From NCBI GenBank assembly GCA_007123425.1, contig SKLC01000177.1, positions 1-5,682 on the forward strand: a stretch of DNA of 5,682 nt. The letters run 5' to 3'. Below, one piece after another: positions 1 through 4,557 of this stretch; position 1 is the stretch's first letter, and each line of letters starts with the position of its first letter. Both the position numbers and the translations under genes were made by a program. The notes beneath the pieces were generated by a model. That model was given only the letters and a program-made list of their open reading frames with translations, ran no database searches and was not told the origin of the DNA. Source of the DNA: Nitriliruptoraceae bacterium. Its GTDB lineage: Bacteria > Actinomycetota > Nitriliruptoria > Nitriliruptorales > Nitriliruptoraceae.

Positions 1-1
1 C

Positions 2-598
2 GGTGAGCAGACCGGCGACGCCGAGGCAGCCCGTGAGGCCGGCGAGCAGCTGGCCCGACGCGACCCCGACGACCCGCGGGCGCTGGGCGAGGTCGACGCC
101 CCGGTCGTGATGATCGAGTGGTCGGACTTCCAGTGCCCGTTCTGCGCCTCCTTCGGGCTGGAGACCATGCCCGACCTGGTCGACGAGTACGTCGACGAGG
201 GCATCCTCCGCTTCGAGTGGCGGGACTTCCCCGTGCTCGGGGAGGACTCGCTGACCGCGGCGATGGCCGGACGGGCCGCCGCCGAGCAGGACGCCTTCTT
301 CGAGATGCACGACGAGATCTTCGAGCGTGACTTCGAGCGCAACACCGGCGAGCTCTCGGTCGGGTCGCTGACCGAGCTCGCCGGCGAGCTCGGGCTCGAC
401 ACCGAGCAGTTCGAGCAGGACATGCAGGACGACGAGCTGCGCCAGGCGGTCCACGAGGACCTGCAGATCGGCCAGCAGCTGGGCTTCACCGGGACGCCGG
501 CCTTCGTGATCAACGGTCGGTCGATGATCGGCGGCCAGCCCACCGACACCTTCCGCCAGGTCATCGACCAGGCGGCCGATGAGGCCGGTGCGTCGTGA
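2..598 (+). CDS. DsbA-family thioredoxin-fold oxidoreductase (5' partial)
   Basis: Thiol-disulfide oxidoreductase expected to act outside the cytoplasmic membrane. The reading frame is open from base 2, so the 5' end, with any signal peptide or membrane anchor, lies outside the window; 198 residues are visible. The internal ATG at 107 is not the start, because the frame continues upstream into a typical 'DPDDPRALGEVDAPVVMIEWSD' lead-in split around the first beta strand. The catalytic CPFC motif is at visible residues 45-48 (bases 134-145), preceded by WSDFQ. The cis-proline loop GTPAF (Thr165-Pro166) and the following VINGR strand are present. The helical insertion between them has family-typical features (WRDFPVLGEDS, AAAEQ, FFEMHDEIFE). 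The only two cysteines in the visible part are those of the CxxC. The stop overlaps the start of the CcdA-like gene by 4 bp, so the two are probably co-translated. Seen: motifs and overlap. Inferred: partner relationship and location. Oxidase versus isomerase role cannot be decided. Confidence 0.93.
   Translation, partial: GEQTGDAEAAREAGEQLARRDPDDPRALGEVDAPVVMIEWSDFQCPFCASFGLETMPDLVDEYVDEGILRFEWRDFPVLGEDSLTAAMAGRAAAEQDAFFEMHDEIFERDFERNTGELSVGSLTELAGELGLDTEQFEQDMQDDELRQAVHEDLQIGQQLGFTGTPAFVINGRSMIGGQPTDTFRQVIDQAADEAGAS
595..598 (+). other. GTGA start/stop overlap (translational coupling)
   Basis: The TGA stop of the DsbA-like gene (596-598) overlaps the GTG start of the CcdA-like gene (595-597). 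With no clear Shine-Dalgarno before the GTG, the second gene is probably translated by ribosomes ending the first. Confidence 0.8.
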
Positions 599-1470
599 TC
601 GAGGTCGGCTACCTCGCGGCATTCCTCGGTGGGGTGCTGACCCTCATCAGCCCCTGTGGGGCGCTGCTGCTGCCGTCCTTCTTCGCCTACGCCTTCGGGC
701 GACCGACGGCGCTGCTGGCTCGGACCGGGGTCTTCTACCTGGGCCTGGCCACCACGCTGGTGCCGCTGGGCATGGGCGCGTCCCTGGCGAGCCGGCTGTT
801 CTTCGGCCACCGCGACGAGCTCATCCTGATCGCCGGGTGGCTGGTGATCGTGCTGGGCGTCGTGCAGATCTTCGGGGGCGGGTTCGCGCTCTCCTTCGCC
901 CAGCGTGCCCAGGGACGCTTCGCGGGCCGGACCGGCAACGGGGCCGTCTACGGGCTCGGGGCGGTCTACGGTCTGGCCGGCTTCTGCTCGGGGCCCATCC
1001 TGGGGGCGGTGCTCACGGTCGCGGCCAGCGACGGCCGGCCGCTGCACGGCGGCGCGCTGCTGGGCGTCTACGCGCTCGGCATGGCCGGGCCGCTCTTCCT
1101 GCTCGCCCTCGGGTGGGACCGGCTCGACCTCGGCAGCCGCGGCTGGCTGCGGGGCCGGCAGCTGCAGCTCGGACGCCTCCGCCTGCACACCACCTCGCTG
1201 GTCTCCGGCCTGCTGTTCATCGGGGTGGGCGTGCTGTTCCTGGCCACGGGCGGCACCACCGGCGGGATCCCGGGACTGCCCGACACCTTCGAGGTCGAGC
1301 GCGCCGCGCAGGAGTGGCTGGCCCGCCTCGACGACCGGGTGGGTGACCTGGCCGTGCTCGGCGCGATCGCGCTCGCGGCGCTCGCGGTCCTCGTGCGCCG
1401 GCTCCGGCGCACGGCAGCGCCGGAGCGCGAGGAGGCCCCGGAGGCGCCGGAGGACTCCCACCTGCGGTGA
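595..1470 (+). CDS. ccdA: CcdA-family membrane thiol-disulfide transporter
   Basis: Polytopic membrane protein of the CcdA/DsbD-transmembrane family, which carries reducing equivalents from cytoplasmic thioredoxin across the membrane to extracytoplasmic thiol proteins, for example in cytochrome c maturation. It has 291 residues. The first conserved cysteine is Cys21 in SPCGALLLPS (first helix) and the second is Cys131 in GFCSGPILGAVL (fourth helix). The latter has Phe-Cys where many members have Pro-Cys. I place hydrophobic segments near 5-27, 41-64, 75-95, 120-144, 154-174, 199-217 and 250-268: the family's usual six plus one C-terminal helix. A charged Arg/Glu/Pro tail (about 269-291) follows. 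The GTG start at 595 overlaps the DsbA-like stop (GTGA), and no strong ribosome binding site is visible, so translational coupling is likely. The family call is firm; the exact client (cytochrome c, DsbA-like protein or other) is inferred from the neighbour only. Confidence 0.9.
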   Translation: MIEVGYLAAFLGGVLTLISPCGALLLPSFFAYAFGRPTALLARTGVFYLGLATTLVPLGMGASLASRLFFGHRDELILIAGWLVIVLGVVQIFGGGFALSFAQRAQGRFAGRTGNGAVYGLGAVYGLAGFCSGPILGAVLTVAASDGRPLHGGALLGVYALGMAGPLFLLALGWDRLDLGSRGWLRGRQLQLGRLRLHTTSLVSGLLFIGVGVLFLATGGTTGGIPGLPDTFEVERAAQEWLARLDDRVGDLAVLGAIALAALAVLVRRLRRTAAPEREEAPEAPEDSHLR

Positions 1471-1480
1471 GGCGCCCGCC

Positions 1481-3049
1481 TTAGGAGCCTGCGGCGTCGG
1501 GTCCCGGCACGGCGGCCGCGGGCAGGTGCACGGTCAGCCGCGTCCCGCCTCCTGGCACGTTGGCAGCCCTCGCCTCCCCGCCGTGGGCGGCAGCGAGCTC
1601 GGCGACCACGGCCAGCCCAACGCCGCTGCCGGGGGTCCCCGCGGCATGCCGGCCGCGCCAGAAGCGCTCGAAGACGTGAGGCAGCTCCGACTCGGGGATG
1701 CCGGGCCCCTCGTCGACCACCGAGAGCTCCACCCCGCCGTCGTCCCCAGACACCCGGAGCACGACACGGCCACCCGGCGATGAGAACTTCACCGCGTTGG
1801 TCAGCAGGTTTCGCACCATCTGCTCGAGCCGGCGGCGATCCCCCAGCACCGTCGCGGCGACCAGCCGGGTCTCGAGCTCGATCCCCGCGTCGTCCACCAG
1901 CTCCTCGAGGCCGCGAAGTGCCGCCTCGGCCACCGTCGCGAGGTCCACCGGCTCCCGATCGAGCGACCGCCCCGCAGCCTCTGCCGCGGCGATGGCGTCG
2001 AGGTCCTCCACGAGGGCCGCGAGCCGAAGGACCTCCTCGTGCAAGGACGCGAGCCGCTCGGCGTCCGGGGGGACGAGCCCATCCTGGAGCGCCTCCACCT
2101 CGCCGAGCAGCACGGTCAGCGGCGTGCGGACCTCGTGGGCCACGTCCGCCACCAGCGCCCGACGCAGACGGTCCTCGCGCTCCAGGTCCTGGGCCATGCG
2201 ATCGACGGAGCGCGCCAACAGGTCCAGCTCCCCGACCGCCCCGGGCAGGTGTGCCTGCGTCGCCCGGTCGCCGTCGGCGATCCGGCCCACGGCGCCCGCC
2301 ACGGCCCGGATCGGCCGGGTCAGGCGCGGGCTGACCCATGCGCTCACCGCGACACCCAGCACGGCCGCGATGAGCCCCGCCGCCAGGAGGTTGCGGGTGA
2401 CGGCGTCGCGCAGCGCCGCGACCGGGTCGAGCTGCTCGCGGGCGACGAATGCCAGCGTGGCGACGCCGACGATCCTGCCCTCCACGCGCAGCTCGGTGGT
2501 GCGCTCCTCCTCGACGTCGACCTCGACGTCCACCGGGGCTCCCCTTCCTCCCGCGTCGTCGGCCTGGCCAGCAGCCAGCACGAGCGGAGCACCGGCCCCG
2601 CCGTTCTCCTGGCGGCCGGGCTCGGAGGAGTGGTGCCGTGGGCCTGCGGGCGGGTCCTGCTCGGGGCGGTGCTCCTCCCCGGGTCGGCTCGGCACGTCCT
2701 CGTGGCGGTGGAGGCGGCGGGTGAGCCGGTCCGCCTCGGGCGGGGCGGGCACCTCGACGTCACCCTCGGCCGTGAGGTGCAGCACCGCGCCGCCGGCGGC
2801 GGCCAGGGCGTGCGCGGGGAGCAGGTTCGCGCCCGCCCAGCCGCCCGCGTCCTCGTAGGCTCGCCCCAGGGCGATGCGCACGTCGGCGACGGTTCGATCA
2901 CGCTGCCCGTCGACGAGCCGATCGATCGACGCGCCGGTCGTCGTCAGGGCCACCCCCGTGGCGGCGGCGACCGCGAGCAGCGCGGTGAGGACGAAGGCGA
3001 CGCCGAGGCGGGTGCCGAGCCGATCGCGCCAGCGGATCCCCTCAGCCAT
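1481..3049 (-). CDS. HAMP-domain sensor histidine kinase
   Basis: Membrane sensor kinase of the two-component system with the response regulator at 3042-3740; 522 residues. Order: TM1 about 15-36; extracytoplasmic sensor about 37-218; TM2 about 219-239; HAMP about 237-290 (PRLTRPIRAV, IADGD); HisKA with phospho-acceptor His305 in ADVAHEVRTPLTVLL, including the E306-xx-T309 phosphatase-type motif; HATPase_c with N box RNLLTNAVKF (Asn414, Asn418), G1 DEGPGIP (from Asp446), F box FERFWRG, and G2 GSGVGLAV (from Gly474). All catalytic boxes are intact. The sensor contains a Pro/Gly/His/acid-rich stretch at 113-182, with His at 114, 116, 127, 139 and 140 and an acidic run VDVEVDVEEE, unlike a compact folded domain and suggestive of metal or charge sensing (inference). 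There is no cysteine in the protein. Its ATG overlaps the regulator's stop by 8 bp without a clear ribosome binding site, so coupling is likely. It ends 10 bp from the convergent CcdA-like gene. Confidence 0.95.
   Translation of the reverse strand: MAEGIRWRDRLGTRLGVAFVLTALLAVAAATGVALTTTGASIDRLVDGQRDRTVADVRIALGRAYEDAGGWAGANLLPAHALAAAGGAVLHLTAEGDVEVPAPPEADRLTRRLHRHEDVPSRPGEEHRPEQDPPAGPRHHSSEPGRQENGGAGAPLVLAAGQADDAGGRGAPVDVEVDVEEERTTELRVEGRIVGVATLAFVAREQLDPVAALRDAVTRNLLAAGLIAAVLGVAVSAWVSPRLTRPIRAVAGAVGRIADGDRATQAHLPGAVGELDLLARSVDRMAQDLEREDRLRRALVADVAHEVRTPLTVLLGEVEALQDGLVPPDAERLASLHEEVLRLAALVEDLDAIAAAEAAGRSLDREPVDLATVAEAALRGLEELVDDAGIELETRLVAATVLGDRRRLEQMVRNLLTNAVKFSSPGGRVVLRVSGDDGGVELSVVDEGPGIPESELPHVFERFWRGRHAAGTPGSGVGLAVVAELAAAHGGEARAANVPGGGTRLTVHLPAAAVPGPDAAGS
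3042..3049 (-). other. 8-bp overlap of regulator stop and kinase start
   Basis: On the minus strand the bases read ATGGCTGA: the kinase ATG (3049-3047) precedes the regulator TGA (3044-3042). The two genes are therefore one transcription unit with coupled translation, which supports them being a cognate pair. Confidence 0.85.
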
Positions 3050-3740
3050 CGCGCTGCAACCCGAGCCGATAGCCGGTGCCCACGACGGTCTCGATGATCC
3101 CGGGCTCCCCGGAGACGTCTCCGAGCTTGTGCCGCAGGTTCTTCACGTGCGTGTCGATGGTGCGCTCATATCCCTCGAACTCCTCGCCACGCACCCGGTT
3201 GAGCAGCTCGGAGCGCGAGTAGACGCGCCCCGGCCTCGCCGTCAGGGCGAGCAGCAGCCGCCACTCGGTCGGGGTGAGATCCACGAGGTGGCCGTCAATC
3301 CAGGCCTCGTGCCGCGACTCATCGATCGCCAGCAGCCCGGCCCCGAAGGAGCGGGCCTGCCCGTGCTCGCGGACCTCGGGTGCGCGGCGCAGGATCGCAC
3401 GCACCCGCAGCACCAGCTCCCGGGGGCTGAACGGCTTCGTCACGTAGTCGTCGGCGCCGATCTCCAGCCCGCGGATGCGGTCGTCCTCCGTCGCCTTCGC
3501 CGTCAGCATGAGCACGGGCACCGACGAGAAGGTCCGCAGCTCGCGGGCGACCTCCTCGCCGGGAACGTCGGGGAGCCGCAGGTCCAACACCATCAGGTGG
3601 GGCGCATGGGTGCGGGCGAGTGTGAGCGCCTCCGCTCCTGACCCGGTGGTCAGCACCTGGTACCCGTCGCGCTCGAGGTAGTCCCGGACGAGCTCACGGA
3701 TCTTGCGCTCGTCCTCCACCACCAGGACCAGCGACGCCAC
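3042..3740 (-). CDS. OmpR/PhoB-family response regulator
   Basis: DNA-binding response regulator of 232 residues, the full length usual for the OmpR family. The receiver domain (about 3-118) has the acidic pair Glu9-Asp10, phospho-acceptor Asp53 in VLDLRLPDVPG, switch Thr80 in LMLTAK, and Lys102 in DDYVTKPFSPREL. The winged-helix output domain (about 131-228) shows LTPTEWRLL, the recognition-helix region RTIDTHVKNLRHKLG, and the C-terminal hairpin VVGTGYRLG. The GTG start at 3740 gives the canonical N-terminus MASLVLVVEDE and has a GGAGG 5 nt upstream (complement of 3746-3750). It is first in an operon with the sensor kinase. The divergent gene at 3983 is the natural candidate target because the shared 242-bp intergenic region holds repeated motifs; autoregulation is equally plausible. 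Both are inferences; the protein family and pairing are clear. Confidence 0.96.
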   Translation of the reverse strand: MASLVLVVEDERKIRELVRDYLERDGYQVLTTGSGAEALTLARTHAPHLMVLDLRLPDVPGEEVARELRTFSSVPVLMLTAKATEDDRIRGLEIGADDYVTKPFSPRELVLRVRAILRRAPEVREHGQARSFGAGLLAIDESRHEAWIDGHLVDLTPTEWRLLLALTARPGRVYSRSELLNRVRGEEFEGYERTIDTHVKNLRHKLGDVSGEPGIIETVVGTGYRLGLQRDG

Positions 3741-3745
3741 GGCGA

Positions 3746-3750
3746 CCTCC
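3746..3750 (-). promoter_or_regulatory. Ribosome binding site of the response regulator
   Basis: The minus strand reads GGAGG, followed by 5 nt and the GTG at 3740-3738. It supports that GTG, not an upstream codon, as the start, and agrees with the canonical receiver-domain N-terminus. Confidence 0.6.
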
Positions 3751-3770
3751 GTCCATCGAGCCCCCAGCCC

Positions 3771-3781
3771 TCGTGGCCACC
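3771..3781 (-). repeat. GGTGGCCACGA, copy 1 of an inverted pair
   Basis: The minus strand reads GGTGGCCACGA, with the 8-bp palindromic core GTGGCCAC at 3773-3780. It lies 30 bp upstream of the regulator start. An identical 11-mer lies on the plus strand at 3889-3899. It is a possible operator half of the divergent region, or chance in GC-rich DNA. Confidence 0.4.
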
Positions 3782-3832
3782 TCGAGCCCTCGGAGCACGG
3801 CGCGATCCTCCTTCACCGTAGGCCCCCACCTC

Positions 3833-3883
3833 TGGCGCGCCAGGGTCCTCCGGCCCGGCGCGCGGAAGGGCACGTGGCGCGCC
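3833..3883. repeat. Two TGGCGCGCC copies 42 bp apart
   Basis: TGGCGCGCC occurs at 3833-3841 (within the 10-bp palindrome TGGCGCGCCA) and at 3875-3883. The 42-bp interval is about four helical turns, so both copies would face the same side of the DNA. A related GGCGCGCG lies between them at 3857-3864. Such words arise easily in DNA this rich in GC, so function is uncertain. Confidence 0.3.
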
Positions 3884-3888
3884 TCCGC

Positions 3889-3899
3889 GGTGGCCACGA
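3889..3899 (+). repeat. GGTGGCCACGA, copy 2 of an inverted pair
   Basis: Plus-strand GGTGGCCACGA, core GTGGCCAC at 3890-3897, is identical to the minus-strand copy at 3771-3781. It lies 83 bp upstream of the small secreted-protein start and directly before the CTCCAC/CTTCAC direct repeat. Confidence 0.4.
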
Positions 3900-3900
3900 T

Positions 3901-3917
3901 CTCCACACGGTCTTCAC
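3901..3917 (+). promoter_or_regulatory. Candidate response-regulator binding site (11-bp direct repeat)
   Basis: CTCCAC at 3901-3906 and CTTCAC at 3912-3917 repeat with an 11-bp period. OmpR/PhoB-family regulators are known to bind as tandem dimers to direct repeats of about this period. The site ends 65 bp before the small-protein start, a suitable place for activation. The assignment to the neighbouring regulator is inference. Confidence 0.35.
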
Positions 3918-3968
3918 CCGCACCACATCCGGAGTCGACGGCGCCGGCGTTCACTGGGGGCAGGAAGG

Positions 3969-3979
3969 AGGAGGTGATC
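3969..3979 (+). promoter_or_regulatory. Extended Shine-Dalgarno of the small secreted protein
   Basis: AGGAGGTGATC is an 11-base perfect complement of the conserved 3' tail of bacterial 16S rRNA (GATCACCTCCT). GGAGG (3970-3974) ends 8 nt before the ATG at 3983, an ideal spacing. It decides the start: the in-frame GTG at 3974 lies inside this element. Such a long match suggests strong translation. Confidence 0.8.
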
Positions 3980-3982
3980 GAG

Positions 3983-4345
3983 ATGAGGACCACGACACGC
4001 GCGCTCACGGTGGCCGTGGTGGCGCTCCTGCTGGCCGGGCTGGCGGTGGCGGCGCTCGCCGGTCCGAGGTCGGAGCGCGGCCTGCAGGACCGGGACCGCG
4101 ACCGGGTGATGGAGCAGATCGAGGCCGAGGACCCGGCCGAGGTGGCACTCCGGGAGCGGGACCGCGACCGCATGCGGATCCACGACCCTGAGGACGCCCA
4201 GGTGCGCCAGGACCACGACCGCCCGCGGGCCCACGACGGCGAGTGCGACCAGCGGCACGAGCACGAGCGGGCAGGTGCGGCGCACCGGCACGAGCACGGC
4301 AGCGAGCACGAGCCGGCCCGGCCCCACGAGCGCCGCTGCGGCTGA
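3983..4345 (+). CDS. Small secreted Arg/Asp- and His-rich protein of unknown function
   Basis: 120 residues; I do not recognise the family. Residues 1-26 form a signal peptide: basic MRTTTR, hydrophobic 7-23, and cleavage predicted after Ala24-Leu25-Ala26; there is no lipobox. The mature part (about 94 residues) is almost entirely charged. DRDRDR (36-41) recurs as ERDRDR (58-63), 22 residues later, with a helix-prone acidic segment between. The C-terminal half has ten histidines from residue 67 on, clustered as HEHE (92-95) and HRHEH (101-105), and two cysteines, Cys88 and the penultimate Cys119. The His/acid composition suggests metal binding outside the cell, which is inference. The start at 3983 is fixed by an 11-base Shine-Dalgarno match and by the signal peptide. 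Third codon positions are almost all G/C, as expected of a real gene here. It is divergent from the two-component operon, whose sensor also has a His/acid-rich insert, so it may be that system's target and feedback partner, as with CpxP or ZraP, though I see no LTxxQ motif. A hairpin follows 4 bp after the stop. Confidence 0.82.
   Translation: MRTTTRALTVAVVALLLAGLAVAALAGPRSERGLQDRDRDRVMEQIEAEDPAEVALRERDRDRMRIHDPEDAQVRQDHDRPRAHDGECDQRHEHERAGAAHRHEHGSEHEPARPHERRCG
4091..4170 (+). repeat. In-frame 14-bp direct repeat encoding the RDRDR motif
   Basis: CGGGACCGCGACCG occurs at 4091-4104 and at 4157-4170. The offset is 66 bp (22 codons), so both copies encode the same Arg-Asp-Arg-Asp-Arg stretch. 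It suggests internal duplication in the small secreted protein or selection for alternating charge. The residues in between are not clearly repeated. Confidence 0.6.
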
Positions 4346-4349
4346 GGGC

Positions 4350-4397
4350 CACCAGGAGGTCCTCAGCCCGCGCCGGCCGGGCCCGGACCTCCTGGTG
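4350..4397 (+). terminator. Long hairpin after the small secreted-protein gene
   Basis: CACCAGGAGGTCC (4350-4362) and GGACCTCCTGGTG (4385-4397) are perfect 13-bp inverted arms. Inside them GCCCG (4366-4370) pairs with CGGGC (4378-4382) around a 7-nt loop. It starts 4 bp after the stop at 4343-4345. There is no T-run afterwards, so it is either a GC-rich terminator of the non-canonical kind or an mRNA 3'-stabilising structure. The left arm contains AGGAGGT, which would be hidden in the stem. Confidence 0.6.
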
Positions 4398-4405
4398 CCG
4401 GCTCG

Positions 4406-4420
4406 CGGACCCGCGGTCCG
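4406..4420 (+). repeat. Short hairpin (6-bp stem, 3-nt loop)
   Basis: CGGACC (4406-4411) and GGTCCG (4415-4420) pair around CGC. It lies 8 bp after the long hairpin and could be the second part of a tandem termination structure. It is short enough to be chance in this base composition. Confidence 0.35.
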
Positions 4421-4450
4421 ATGGGTGGCCCTGCGGGCAGACTCGGCGAA

Positions 4451-4464
4451 CCGGTCACGACCGG
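4451..4464. promoter_or_regulatory. Palindrome CCGGTC-AC-GACCGG, candidate operator
   Basis: A perfect 6-2-6 dyad lying immediately upstream of the -10-like TACGCT at 4466-4471, where a -35/-10 spacer would be. A repressor bound here would block RNA polymerase. The binding protein is unknown. Confidence 0.35.
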
Positions 4465-4465
4465 G

Positions 4466-4471
4466 TACGCT
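4466..4471 (+). promoter_or_regulatory. Candidate -10 element for the oxidoreductase gene
   Basis: TACGCT, within GGGTACGCTGG, fits the TAnnnT pattern common in actinobacterial promoters. No matching -35 hexamer is evident upstream. Transcription would start near 4478 and give a leader of about 85 nt. Confidence 0.3.
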
Positions 4472-4480
4472 GGCGAAGAA

Positions 4481-4496
4481 AGTTGTCTGAGCAACT
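4481..4496. promoter_or_regulatory. Palindrome AGTTG-N6-CAACT, candidate MarR-type operator
   Basis: AGTTG (4481-4485) and CAACT (4492-4496) form a perfect dyad around TCTGAG. It is conspicuous as one of the few AT-richer spots in the window, and TTG...CAA dyads of this size are typical of MarR-family operators. It sits 67 bp before the oxidoreductase start and just downstream of the proposed -10. No regulator gene for it is in the window. Confidence 0.45.
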
Positions 4497-4552
4497 ACTC
4501 GGCTGGGGCCAGCCTCCGGTCGGGTCGCCCCGGGCCGGGGCAGGCCAGCCAC

Positions 4553-4557
4553 GAGGA
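4553..4557 (+). promoter_or_regulatory. Ribosome binding site of the oxidoreductase gene
   Basis: GAGGA lies 6 nt before the ATG at 4564 and 9 nt before the second ATG at 4567. Either codon is usable, so the protein begins MMQFG or MQFG. Confidence 0.5.

Larger units (their letters stand above)
3694..3798 (-). other. Possible short upstream ORF overlapping the regulator start
   Basis: A minus-strand GTG at 3798-3796 is preceded, at an 8-nt spacing from GGAGG, by AAGGAGGATC (complement of 3804-3813), which is better than the regulator's own ribosome binding site. The ORF would encode 34 Gly/Arg-rich residues and stop at 3694, 47 bp inside the regulator gene in another frame. It could be a leader peptide that modulates regulator translation, or a chance ORF behind a purine-rich segment. 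The peptide has no recognisable features, so I list it as a weak candidate only. Confidence 0.2.
3741..3982. promoter_or_regulatory. Divergent regulatory region between the two-component operon and the small secreted-protein gene
   Basis: This 242-bp gap must hold promoters for both directions. It contains an 11-bp motif GGTGGCCACGA in inverted orientation (3771-3781 on minus, 3889-3899 on plus), two copies of TGGCGCGCC 42 bp apart, an 11-bp-spaced direct repeat CTCCAC-N5-CTTCAC (3901-3917), and three TTCAC words on the plus strand (3812, 3913, 3950). No convincing -35/-10 pair is visible. The best -10-like hexamer for the regulator operon is TACGGT on the minus strand (complement of 3815-3820), without a good -35. 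No other gene is supported apart from the weak short ORF reaching to 3798. Confidence 0.6.

Noticed and set aside
107..598. ATG at 107 as the start of the DsbA-like gene
   Set aside because: It lies 27 bp before the CxxC codons and would remove the first strand of the thioredoxin fold; the frame stays open to base 2 with family-like sequence.
1470..1481. AGGC-GCCC-GCCT as a terminator between the convergent genes
   Set aside because: A 4-bp stem with no T-run is too weak to support a terminator call.
1068..2339. Long minus-strand reading frame (423 codons) overlapping ccdA and the kinase
   Set aside because: Arg/Gly/Pro/Ala-rich translation typical of an out-of-frame read of GC-rich coding DNA; it overlaps two genes with intact family motifs.
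1698..3097. Long plus-strand reading frames opposite the kinase
   Set aside because: Low-complexity Ser/Arg/Pro-rich translations with no domain features; they are antisense to a complete histidine kinase.
3757..3789. CGAGCCC repeated at 3757-3763 and 3783-3789
   Set aside because: Only 7 bp and of ordinary composition for this DNA; the spacing matches no known binding mode.
3773..3982. Upstream in-frame extension of the small secreted protein starting at 3773
   Set aside because: It would bury the signal peptide behind 70 unrelated residues and ignore the 11-base Shine-Dalgarno before 3983.
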